In this document: positions 54,399 to 61,506 of the stretch, piece after piece | Layout of the letters: each line of letters begins with the position of its first letter | Position numbering within the stretch: the first letter of the stretch is position 1 | Source: UBA8437 sp963582065 | Lineage (GTDB): Bacteria > Planctomycetota > Planctomycetia > Planctomycetales > Planctomycetaceae | Assembly (NCBI GenBank): GCA_963582065.1 | Contig: CAUZRQ010000016.1 | Coordinates: forward strand, 1 to 64,000 | Reading direction: 5' to 3' | Length of the DNA: 64,000 bases | Notes under the pieces: model-generated | The model's database searches: none | What the model was told of the DNA's origin: nothing | Seen by the model: the letters and a program-made list of their open reading frames with translations, nothing else | Program-made: the position numbers and the translations under genes

Positions 54399-55886
54399 AT
54401 GGACATCACATCAACAAGCGGCCCGCTGACGACGATCGACGCCGACTGGCTGATCGTCGGTTACGGCGAGACAGATTCCTCGGATGAACTCGGCTCACCC
54501 CTGTCCGATCTTGACGAAGCTCTCGGCGGAGCCGTCTCCCGACTGGTTGACTCGGGCGACCTCACCGGCAAGCTCTCCGAATCGCACCTGCTGGCCGACG
54601 TGCCGGGGCTCGCCGCGGGACGGTTGTTGCTGGTCGGCCTGGGCGCGACCGAGAAATTGACGTCCCGGGATCTTGAAAAAGCGCTCGTCTCGGCCGCCCG
54701 CCGCGTTTCGAAGTCGGCCGAGGCCAGCGCGGCAATCGCCCTGCCACGGATCGACAGTGAAGCGATCAGCGACACCGAGGCGGCGGGCCTGGCAGCCATC
54801 GCCCTGCAGGTGGGCTGCGTCGGGCAGGGGCTGTACCGCGCCGAACCGGGCCGACACGCGTTTTCGGCGGCCACGGTGGTCAGCGACGTCGAAGGTTCTG
54901 CCGAGGCGGTCTCGCGAGGCAGCGTGCTGGGGCAGGCGATGAACCTGACCCGAGAACTGGTCAACCGGGGGGCGATGGAGGTCTACCCCGAGACGTTCGC
55001 CGACCGTGCGGCGGCGGCGGCGACCGAATGCGGGCTCGCATGCGAGGTGCTCGACGAAAACCGGCTGCGAGAGGAGCGAATGGGTTCGCTCTTGGCCGTG
55101 GCACAGGGCAGCGTGAGACCGCCACGCGTGGTGGTGCTCAGGCACAACGGCGGCGGCGACGGGGCCCCGGCACTGGCGATCGTCGGCAAGGGCGTGACGT
55201 TCGACTCGGGCGGACTGTCACTGAAGACCAGCGAGGGCATGAAGACGATGAAGTGCGACATGGCCGGCGCAGCGACAATGCTGGGTGCCATGACCGCCAT
55301 CGCGCGGCTCGAACTGCCGGTCAACGTGATCGGATTGGCCGGACTGGTCGAGAACATGCCCGACGGCAACGCGTTCAAGCTCGGCGACGTGCTGACGGCG
55401 AGGAACGGGACGACGATCGAAGTGCTCAACACCGACGCCGAGGGCCGGCTGGTCCTGGCCGACGTGCTGGCCTACGCGGTCGACCTGGGAGCCGAACGCC
55501 TGATCGACCTGGCCACCTTGACGGGAGCCTGCGTGGTGGCACTCGGCGAGGAGGTGACCGGAACGTTTTCGAACTGCCACGATTGGAGCCAGGCGGTGGG
55601 ATCGGCCGCCGAACGAGCCGGGGAACTCGCCTGGCCGATGCCGATGAACGACCTGTTCGGTGACTTGATCAAGAGCGACGTGGCCGACATCAAGAACGTC
55701 GGCCCCCGCTGGGGCGGAGCCATCACCGCGGCGAAGTTCCTCGAGAAGTTCGTCGACTCGACACCCTGGGTTCACCTGGACATCGCCGGCCCGAGCTTCG
55801 CCTCGAGCAACAAGCCGCACCGCGAGGGTGGCGGAACCGGATGCATGGTCCGCACGCTGGTGGCCGCCGCCGAGGGGTTGGCCTGA
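54399..55886 (+). CDS. pepA: Leucyl aminopeptidase (M17 family)
   Basis: The product has 495 residues. The C-terminal catalytic domain has IVGKGVTFDSGGLSLKTSEG with the metal-ligand Lys/Asp, MKTMKCDMAGAATMLGAM and the family signature NTDAEGRLVLADVLAYAVDL, with the bicarbonate/Arg site included. The N-terminal domain (residues 1-160) is the usual alpha/beta lobe. It forms hexamers with two metals per site and removes N-terminal residues from peptides; some PepA proteins also bind DNA. It is divergent from the ferredoxin gene. Confidence 0.95.
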   Translation: MDITSTSGPLTTIDADWLIVGYGETDSSDELGSPLSDLDEALGGAVSRLVDSGDLTGKLSESHLLADVPGLAAGRLLLVGLGATEKLTSRDLEKALVSAARRVSKSAEASAAIALPRIDSEAISDTEAAGLAAIALQVGCVGQGLYRAEPGRHAFSAATVVSDVEGSAEAVSRGSVLGQAMNLTRELVNRGAMEVYPETFADRAAAAATECGLACEVLDENRLREERMGSLLAVAQGSVRPPRVVVLRHNGGGDGAPALAIVGKGVTFDSGGLSLKTSEGMKTMKCDMAGAATMLGAMTAIARLELPVNVIGLAGLVENMPDGNAFKLGDVLTARNGTTIEVLNTDAEGRLVLADVLAYAVDLGAERLIDLATLTGACVVALGEEVTGTFSNCHDWSQAVGSAAERAGELAWPMPMNDLFGDLIKSDVADIKNVGPRWGGAITAAKFLEKFVDSTPWVHLDIAGPSFASSNKPHREGGGTGCMVRTLVAAAEGLA

Positions 55887-55890
55887 CCGC

Positions 55891-56811
55891 TCATCCCACG
55901 ACCGCCATCAACCTCTCGTATCGCCGGTCGACCTCGGCACGGGTTTCCTCGTCGAGCACGAACCCGACCGGTCCCCGGATCACCTCGTTGGAGAAGACTC
56001 CCTTTCGGACCAGGATGTGCTTCTCGACGGCGATGAACGAATCGAGGCTCTCCTGCAGCATGACCAGCGCGGTGAGCGGCTCGGAGATGTCCGTGGCACG
56101 ATCCCAGTCACCGGCCTCCAGGGATTGCCACAGGGCCACCAGCGGTTCGACCAGGTCGGCCCCGGGCATCGTGCCAACCACCCCTCGGCGGTAACTGTCC
56201 AGCAGCGCGATCCCCCCGCTGCCCTCAAAGACCCGGGCCCGCGCCCCGGTCGCCTCGCGCAACGCTGTCAACCGTGGGCCAATCGGGTTCGCCTCGGGCT
56301 TGAACAGCACCCGGTCCGGTCCCCACTCGTTCATCAACCCCGCCTGCAACTCGATTGACATCGGGCGACCGACGTAGCCGCTGGCGTCCTGCACGATCAC
56401 CGGCAGCGAGATCGACTGCAGGATCCGTTCGTAGTAGTTCCACAGCTGGTCCTCGTCGACACCGATCGAGACCGGGGGAATGGCCATCACCGCCGCCGCC
56501 CCGACCGACTCGGCCTGTTCGGCCAGTCCGCAGGCTCCCCGGGTGCTTTCGGCGCCCACGCTGACAACCACCGATCCGCGTCCGGCCGCAGCCTGGCAGG
56601 TGAACCCGGCCACCTCGTGGCGTTCGGCTTCGGTGAGCCTCAGCACCTCGGTCACCATCGCCATCACCAGCCCGTCGGCACCGGCAGCGAAGACGTGATC
56701 GATCTCGAGACCCAGCGTGTCGAAATCGATCGACTCGTCGACGTGGTAGGGCAGTTGGAAGACGATCTGCACACCGACGAGTGCATCGCCGGACTGGGAC
56801 TCGGTGCTCAC
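55891..56811 (-). CDS. Dihydrodipicolinate synthase/N-acetylneuraminate lyase-family protein
   Basis: The product has 306 residues from a GTG at 56811. The TIM-barrel features are VFAAGADGLVMAMVTEVLRL, SVVVSVGAESTRGACGLAEQ, AAAVMAIPPVSIGVDEDQLW and the Schiff-base Lys in DRVLFKPEANPIGPRL, followed by VFEGSGGIALLDSYRRGVVG. It is a class I aldolase-type enzyme; members act in lysine synthesis, sialic-acid or hydroxyproline and sugar-acid degradation. The unusual ends and lack of dap genes nearby mean dapA cannot be claimed. It lies 19 bases after the ABC ATPase gene. Confidence 0.88.
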   Translation of the reverse strand: MSTESQSGDALVGVQIVFQLPYHVDESIDFDTLGLEIDHVFAAGADGLVMAMVTEVLRLTEAERHEVAGFTCQAAAGRGSVVVSVGAESTRGACGLAEQAESVGAAAVMAIPPVSIGVDEDQLWNYYERILQSISLPVIVQDASGYVGRPMSIELQAGLMNEWGPDRVLFKPEANPIGPRLTALREATGARARVFEGSGGIALLDSYRRGVVGTMPGADLVEPLVALWQSLEAGDWDRATDISEPLTALVMLQESLDSFIAVEKHILVRKGVFSNEVIRGPVGFVLDEETRAEVDRRYERLMAVVG

Positions 56812-56829
56812 GGCCCGTCGTCCCCCGTG

Positions 56830-57663
56830 CTAACCGTCCCAGTCATCGCCCGGGCTGCCGTCGTCATCCGGGTTGTCGACCGAGTAGACATCGCTCCCAT
56901 CGGAAACCGCGGTGGGCGGGGGCGAGGGAACAGCCGTTGGCACCAAGGATCCCGGCGCCAGCGTCTCGGCAGTGGGAACACCGTCGAAGACCTTCTGACC
57001 GTCGGTGAGGTGCAGCTGCCGTTTGGCCAATCTGGCCACCGACATTTCGTGCGTGACCATCAGAATCGTCCGGCCCTCGACGTTGAGATCCGTCAGCACC
57101 TGCATGATCTCGGCTTCGGTCTCGGTATCGAGGTTACCGGTCGGCTCATCGGCCAGGATGATCTGGGGATCGTTGACCAGCGCCCGGGCGATCGCCACGC
57201 GCTGCTGCTGGCCACCGGACAACTGTGTGGGCCGGTGATCGAGACGGTCAGCCAGGCCGACGCGGTCGGCCAGTTCGCGGCACCAGTTCATCTGCGAAAC
57301 CCCCACACCCTTCCCGTTCCGCTGGTACTGCAAGGGTACGGCGATGTTCTCCAGCACGGTGAACTGCGGGATCAGATTGTAGGACTGGAAGATGAACCCG
57401 ATCATTTCGTTGCGGATGGCCGAGAGGTCATCATCGGAGAGCACCGAGGTGTCGGATCCACCGAGGATGTACTCGCCGTGAGTCGGCCGGTCGAGAGCAC
57501 CGAGGATGTTCAGCAGGGTACTCTTGCCACTTCCCGATGCTCCCATGATCGCAACGAAGTCCCCCTTGGGAAACTCGGCCGTCACACCCCGCAGCGCCTT
57601 CACGATGACCGCACCGAGGTCGTAGTACTTGTGCAGATCACGGATCTCAGCTGCCAACTCCAT
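56830..57663 (-). CDS. ABC transporter ATP-binding protein (LolD/MacB family) with Pro/Asp-rich tail
   Basis: The product has 277 residues. It has Walker A VAIMGASGSGKSTLLNILGA, Q-loop EMIGFIFQSYNLIPQ, signature PTQLSGGQQQRVAIARALVN, Walker B QIILADEPTGNLD and ILMVTHEMSVARLA. AAGGGAAG lies before the ATG. About 50 residues after the core form a Pro/Val then Asp/Gly-rich tail (VPTAVPSPPPTAVSDGSD), unusual for this small family. No permease is adjacent on its strand; the permease in the divergent operon has its own ATPase. Confidence 0.93.
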   Translation of the reverse strand: MELAAEIRDLHKYYDLGAVIVKALRGVTAEFPKGDFVAIMGASGSGKSTLLNILGALDRPTHGEYILGGSDTSVLSDDDLSAIRNEMIGFIFQSYNLIPQFTVLENIAVPLQYQRNGKGVGVSQMNWCRELADRVGLADRLDHRPTQLSGGQQQRVAIARALVNDPQIILADEPTGNLDTETEAEIMQVLTDLNVEGRTILMVTHEMSVARLAKRQLHLTDGQKVFDGVPTAETLAPGSLVPTAVPSPPPTAVSDGSDVYSVDNPDDDGSPGDDWDG

Positions 57664-58070
57664 CTCAATCTTCCCTTCTGCCGACCCCCCCCCCTTGCGA
57701 CCGGCTCTACCCGAGACTTCTTATCTTAGTCGGCACGCCGGGGAGAAGAGAACAGTGTGAGGGATCCATGGAGTGGACTTCGTGGGGTTTGAGTTCGGGT
57801 CGGCATTCCCGGCGGATGGTGGGAATTGATGAACGAACCGGCTTAGCGAGCGATTGTTTTCCACCAGATCCAGAGTTTCCCGGCGATTGAGCACGTGCCG
57901 AATCTCCCGGACTTCAGGAAACGGAAACCGGAACCTCGCGCAATGGGCTGGTGGCGTCGGACGTGACAGAGGCCAAGCTGCAACGACGGCGGGTTCGGCT
58001 GACCCGGTTCTTGTTGCAGCCGCCGCCCGGGCGTCTTAGTCTGTGGGTTGACCCACCCGGAGGAATTCCG
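57664..58070. other. Intergenic divergent region, no gene seen
   Basis: The 407 bases hold a C10 tract near the ABC ATPase start and a palindrome near the other end. Reading frames here match nothing and lack start signals. Promoters for both flanking genes must lie in it, but no convincing boxes were found. Confidence 0.4.
58043..58056 (+). promoter_or_regulatory. Small palindrome next to the ribosome-binding site of the 58071 gene
   Basis: GTGGGT-TG-ACCCAC, a perfect six-base stem two bases before GGAGG (58059-58063). It could affect translation start of the operon or bind a protein. The stem is short and may be chance. Confidence 0.3.
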
Positions 58071-59303
58071 ATGAATCGCAATCACAGCGGCACTGTCGAC
58101 CGGTTGTTGAAAACCGCCGTCGTCATCTGCCTGGTGGCCGTCGTGGCCGAGGCCTGTTCGGTCCCGGTGTTCCGCTACGCCCTGGAACGCTGGCAGGCCG
58201 ACCCGTACGAGGTGTTCGTGTTTCACCGCGGGCCGTTGACCGCGCCGCAGAAAGCCCAGGTCGATCGGTTGACCCGCGAGGGTGAAGCGGGCAAGACGTT
58301 TGCCAATGTGCGGGTCACCACCTGCGACCTCGACAACGAACCCGACCCCGACCTGCTGCAGCTCTGGAAAGCGCAACAGACCGAAACGACCCCGTGGATG
58401 GTCGTGCATTACCCGGTCGCCTCCAGGAACCCCACCCCGGTCTGGAAGGGCCCGCTGGAAGACTCCAACATCACCTCGCTGCTGAAGTCACCGCTGAGGA
58501 AGACGATCGCCGATCGCTTGGTCAAGGGCCACACGGCGGTGTGGGTGCTGCTGGAGAGCGGCGACAAGGCCGCCGACGACAAGGCCGCCACCACGCTCAC
58601 CACGCGGCTGGCTCATCTCGAAAAGAACCTCAAGCTGCCGGAGATCTCCGAGGAGGACATTGCCCAGGGACTGGTGCTGATCGACCCCGAGGATCTCAAG
58701 GTCAAGTTCTCGCTGGTCCGGCTCTCCAGGAAGACCGCCCCCGAGGCGATGTTCGTCGAGATGCTGCTCTCCAGCGAAGAGGATCTCCGCGAAGACAAAC
58801 CCCAACCGATGGCCTTCCCGATCTTCGGACGCGGCCGGGCGCTGTACGCGTTGATCGGCAAGGGGATCAACAACGACACGATCGACGCGGCCGGCACCGA
58901 TCTGACCGGACCCTGCACCTGCACGATCAAGGAACAGAACCCCGGAATCGACATGCTGATGCCGGTGGCCTGGGACGAACTGGTCGAGCGATTGCCCGAG
59001 GCGGACACGCCGCTGCCCCCGCTGGTCGGGCTGACCGGTTTCGGCGAGGAGGCCGGCCCGGAAGAGAACAACGACCAGGACCCGGCCACCGACAAGACCG
59101 ACGACCCCGCCGGGGATCCGGCTCAACCCGCTGCGACAGCCACCGACCCGCCGACGGCATCCGATGGCCCGGAGGTTGCAGACGCGGCCAACGCCGTCGC
59201 CACTCCGGCCGTGTCCTCCGACAACTTCCTCCTGTTGCCTCTGATCCTGATCGCCGGCGTCGTGTTGTTCGGCACGTGGTTCGTCATCGGCCGCCGGAGC
59301 TAA
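58071..59303 (+). CDS. Membrane-anchored protein of unknown function, first gene of an FtsX/ABC operon
   Basis: The product has 410 residues. GGAGG lies seven bases before the ATG at 58071. There is an N-terminal helix (LLKTAVVICLVAVVAEACSV) and a C-terminal helix (FLLLPLILIAGVVLFGTWFV), with the domain between them presumably outside the cytoplasm. The first part (VFVFHRGPLTAPQKAQVDRL) looks thioredoxin-like in pattern but lacks a CxxC. GTDLTGPCTCTIKEQNPGID is a Cys-containing motif of unknown use. The juxtamembrane part is Asp/Glu/Pro/Ala-rich. It likely works with the permease and ATPase that follow. Confidence 0.8.
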   Translation: MNRNHSGTVDRLLKTAVVICLVAVVAEACSVPVFRYALERWQADPYEVFVFHRGPLTAPQKAQVDRLTREGEAGKTFANVRVTTCDLDNEPDPDLLQLWKAQQTETTPWMVVHYPVASRNPTPVWKGPLEDSNITSLLKSPLRKTIADRLVKGHTAVWVLLESGDKAADDKAATTLTTRLAHLEKNLKLPEISEEDIAQGLVLIDPEDLKVKFSLVRLSRKTAPEAMFVEMLLSSEEDLREDKPQPMAFPIFGRGRALYALIGKGINNDTIDAAGTDLTGPCTCTIKEQNPGIDMLMPVAWDELVERLPEADTPLPPLVGLTGFGEEAGPEENNDQDPATDKTDDPAGDPAQPAATATDPPTASDGPEVADAANAVATPAVSSDNFLLLPLILIAGVVLFGTWFVIGRRS

Positions 59304-59350
59304 AGCTAACCGTAGCCCCGCAACCGGTCCGATTGTCCTCGCCAGTTTTT

Positions 59351-59430
59351 CAGACTCTCCTGCCACCAGACTCTCCTGCCACCAGACTCTCCTGCCACCA
59401 GACTCTCCTGCCACCAGGCTCTCCTGCCTG
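59351..59430. repeat. 16-bp tandem repeat, four exact copies and one diverged
   Basis: CAGACTCTCCTGCCAC repeats exactly at 59351, 59367, 59383 and 59399; a fifth copy at 59415 has changes. There are no spacers, so this is not CRISPR. It fills most of the gap between the anchored protein and the permease, just before the permease start. Confidence 0.9.
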
Positions 59431-59456
59431 CGGACTCCTCCACCGGAACCCGCCCG

Positions 59457-60788
59457 ATGAAGATCTCGCGACTGGTCGTTCAGGAAATCGCTCATCGTTT
59501 CGTCAACTTCGTCCTGGCCGTCATCGGCGTCTCGATCGCCGTCGCCTGCCTGGTCGCCTCGGTCACGATGATCGACGCCGGAAAAATCCAGTCGCGGAAA
59601 CTTGTGGACGAGGGCGAAATCCAGTCGCAGCAGCTGGTGGCCAAGCGGGAACAGGAGGTCAAGGACGCCGGGAAAAAACTCAACGACGAAATGCGGAAAA
59701 TCACCAAGGGACTGGGCTTCAACATCGTCGTGCTGGCCGAGGACGAGGACATCGCGGCATTCCACGCCGAAGGGACGCCGACGCGGACGATGCCCCAGGA
59801 GTACGTCGACCGACTGGCCAACTCGCCGATCGTCGTCATCAACCACCTGCTGCCGATTGTCACCAAGAAAATCGAGTGGGCCGAGGAGAAGCAGACCATC
59901 GTCCTGACCGGGACCAGGGGTGAGGTCCCGCAGGCACATCGCGACCCGAAGAAACCGCTGCTGGACCTGGTCCCCAAGGGCAAGGTCGTCCTGGGTTACC
60001 GGCTGCACCATTCCCGGAAGTTGAAACCGGGCAGCAAGCTGACGATCAACGGCCGTGAACTGGAGGTCGTCAAGTGCCATGCCGAACGCGGTTCGGTCGA
60101 CGATGTCACCGCCTGGGTCAATCTCGAAGAAGCCCAGCAGATGCTGGGAATGCAGAATCTGGTCAACGCGATTCTGGCGCTGGAGTGCAACTGCGCTACG
60201 GTGGACCGGATCGCGGAGATCCGCGGTGAGATCGCCAAGGTGCTGCCGGGAACCCAGATCCTGGAACGCGGCCGCAAGGCCCTGGCACGAGCCGAGGCCC
60301 GGAACAAGGCCAAGAAAACGGCCGATGCATCGCTGGAAGCCGCGCGGAAATCCGGCGAGCAGATGATCGCCAGCCGCAAGGCCCAGGCCGACCAGATGAT
60401 CGCCAGCCGCAAGGCCCAGGCCAACGTGCTGGTTCCACTGGCGGTGGTCGGCAGCTTCGCCTGGATCGTGCTGCTGGCCGTGGGCAACGCCCGGCAGCGC
60501 CGCGGCGAGATCGGCATTCTCCGGGCCATCGGCATGGGCAGCCGGGATGTGCTGGTGCTGTTCCTGGGCAAGGCCCTGCTGGTGGGACTGGCCGGCGGAG
60601 CCATCGGGTACGTCGCCGGGTTCCTGGTCGGCACCGGATACAGCGGCCCGCTCGAACAGAGTCTTTTTGACATCAATTGGCTGCTGACCGCTCTGCTGAT
60701 GGCTCCAGCCCTCTCGGCCGCAGCCACCTGGCTACCCGCCCTGGTCGCCGCCGGGCAGGACCCGGCCGTCGTGCTGCAGGAACAATAA
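59457..60788 (+). CDS. FtsX-type ABC transporter permease with long coiled-coil-like insert
   Basis: The product has 443 residues. It has one N-terminal helix (FVNFVLAVIGVSIAVACLVA), a charged helical stretch (residues about 45-85), a MacB-like extracytoplasmic domain, an Ala/Lys/Arg-rich helical run (ARAEARNKAKKTADASLEAA) and three C-terminal helices (VLVPLAVVGSFAWIVLLAVG; ALLVGLAGGAIGYVAGFLVG; LTALLMAPALSAAATWLPAL) with the FtsX loop RGEIGILRAIGMGSRDVLVL. The end is PAVVLQEQ. It pairs with the ATPase 28 bases downstream. The long helices resemble a mechanical coupler more than a pore; the substrate is unknown. Confidence 0.88.
   Translation: MKISRLVVQEIAHRFVNFVLAVIGVSIAVACLVASVTMIDAGKIQSRKLVDEGEIQSQQLVAKREQEVKDAGKKLNDEMRKITKGLGFNIVVLAEDEDIAAFHAEGTPTRTMPQEYVDRLANSPIVVINHLLPIVTKKIEWAEEKQTIVLTGTRGEVPQAHRDPKKPLLDLVPKGKVVLGYRLHHSRKLKPGSKLTINGRELEVVKCHAERGSVDDVTAWVNLEEAQQMLGMQNLVNAILALECNCATVDRIAEIRGEIAKVLPGTQILERGRKALARAEARNKAKKTADASLEAARKSGEQMIASRKAQADQMIASRKAQANVLVPLAVVGSFAWIVLLAVGNARQRRGEIGILRAIGMGSRDVLVLFLGKALLVGLAGGAIGYVAGFLVGTGYSGPLEQSLFDINWLLTALLMAPALSAAATWLPALVAAGQDPAVVLQEQ
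60360..60425 (+). repeat. 33-bp tandem duplication inside the FtsX permease gene
   Basis: Two nearly identical 33-bp units encode QMIASRKAQAD and QMIASRKAQAN side by side in the helical region just before the second transmembrane segment. One base differs near the end. An 11-residue unit keeps the helical phase. Confidence 0.9.
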
Positions 60789-60816
60789 GTCCACATTTCT
60801 TCCTGCCCCCCATCCC

Positions 60817-61485
60817 ATGCTGATCTCACTCGACCACATCACCAAGACCTACACCGGAGACACCGGTCCGATCGTCGCCGTCGACGACGTCAACGTGTCG
60901 GTCGACGCGGGTGAATTCGTGGCGGTGGTGGGACCCAGTGGCTGCGGCAAGACCACCCTGCTGCTGGTCGCCGGCGGGCTGCTGCGACCCGACGGCGGCA
61001 AGGTGACCATCGACGGCACCGACCCCTACTCGCTCTCGGGCGAACAACGGGCCCGTCTCCGCGCCGAACGGATCGGGTTCGTCTTCCAGCAGTTCCACCT
61101 GATTCCCTACCTCAACGTCCTGGACAACGTGATGGCACCGGCCCTGGTGACCGGAGAAACGACGGCCCGCGAACGAGCCGAAGCCCTGGTGGAGCGATTC
61201 GGGCTGACCGGCCGGGTGGGACATCGACCGGGACAGTTGAGCACCGGTGAACGGCAACGGGTCGCGCTGGCGCGGGCACTGTTGAACGAGCCCCGCGTGA
61301 TCCTGGCTGACGAGCCGACCGGAAACCTCGACGGAGACAACAGCGACCAGGTGTTGCAGGCGTTGAAGACGTTTGCCGAGGATGGAGGTGCCGTGCTGCT
61401 GGTGACACACGATCCGGACGCGGTTGCGTTTGCCGGCCGCCAGGTCGTGCTCCAGGAAGGCCGGTTGGCCGTACCGGTGAGTTGA
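60817..61485 (+). CDS. ABC transporter ATP-binding protein (LolD/MacB family)
   Basis: The product has 222 residues. It has Walker A FVAVVGPSGCGKTTLLLVAG, Q-loop ERIGFVFQQFHLIPYLNVLD, signature GQLSTGERQRVALARALLN (Thr in place of the second Gly of the usual LSGGQ), Walker B VILADEPTGNLD and VLLVTHDPDAVAFA. It energises the permease upstream. The next gene begins 21 bases downstream on the same strand. Confidence 0.95.
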   Translation: MLISLDHITKTYTGDTGPIVAVDDVNVSVDAGEFVAVVGPSGCGKTTLLLVAGGLLRPDGGKVTIDGTDPYSLSGEQRARLRAERIGFVFQQFHLIPYLNVLDNVMAPALVTGETTARERAEALVERFGLTGRVGHRPGQLSTGERQRVALARALLNEPRVILADEPTGNLDGDNSDQVLQALKTFAEDGGAVLLVTHDPDAVAFAGRQVVLQEGRLAVPVS

Positions 61486-61506
61486 ACACTTTGAGGAAAG
61501 CCGCAA

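Noticed and set aside
57843..58409. 188-codon minus-strand frame in the 57.8-58.4 kb gap
   Set aside because: Half of it is antisense to the supported gene at 58071, it has no family similarity, and no ribosome-binding site was seen.
59351..59430. CRISPR-like repeat array
   Set aside because: Units are directly adjacent without spacers and no cas gene is near.
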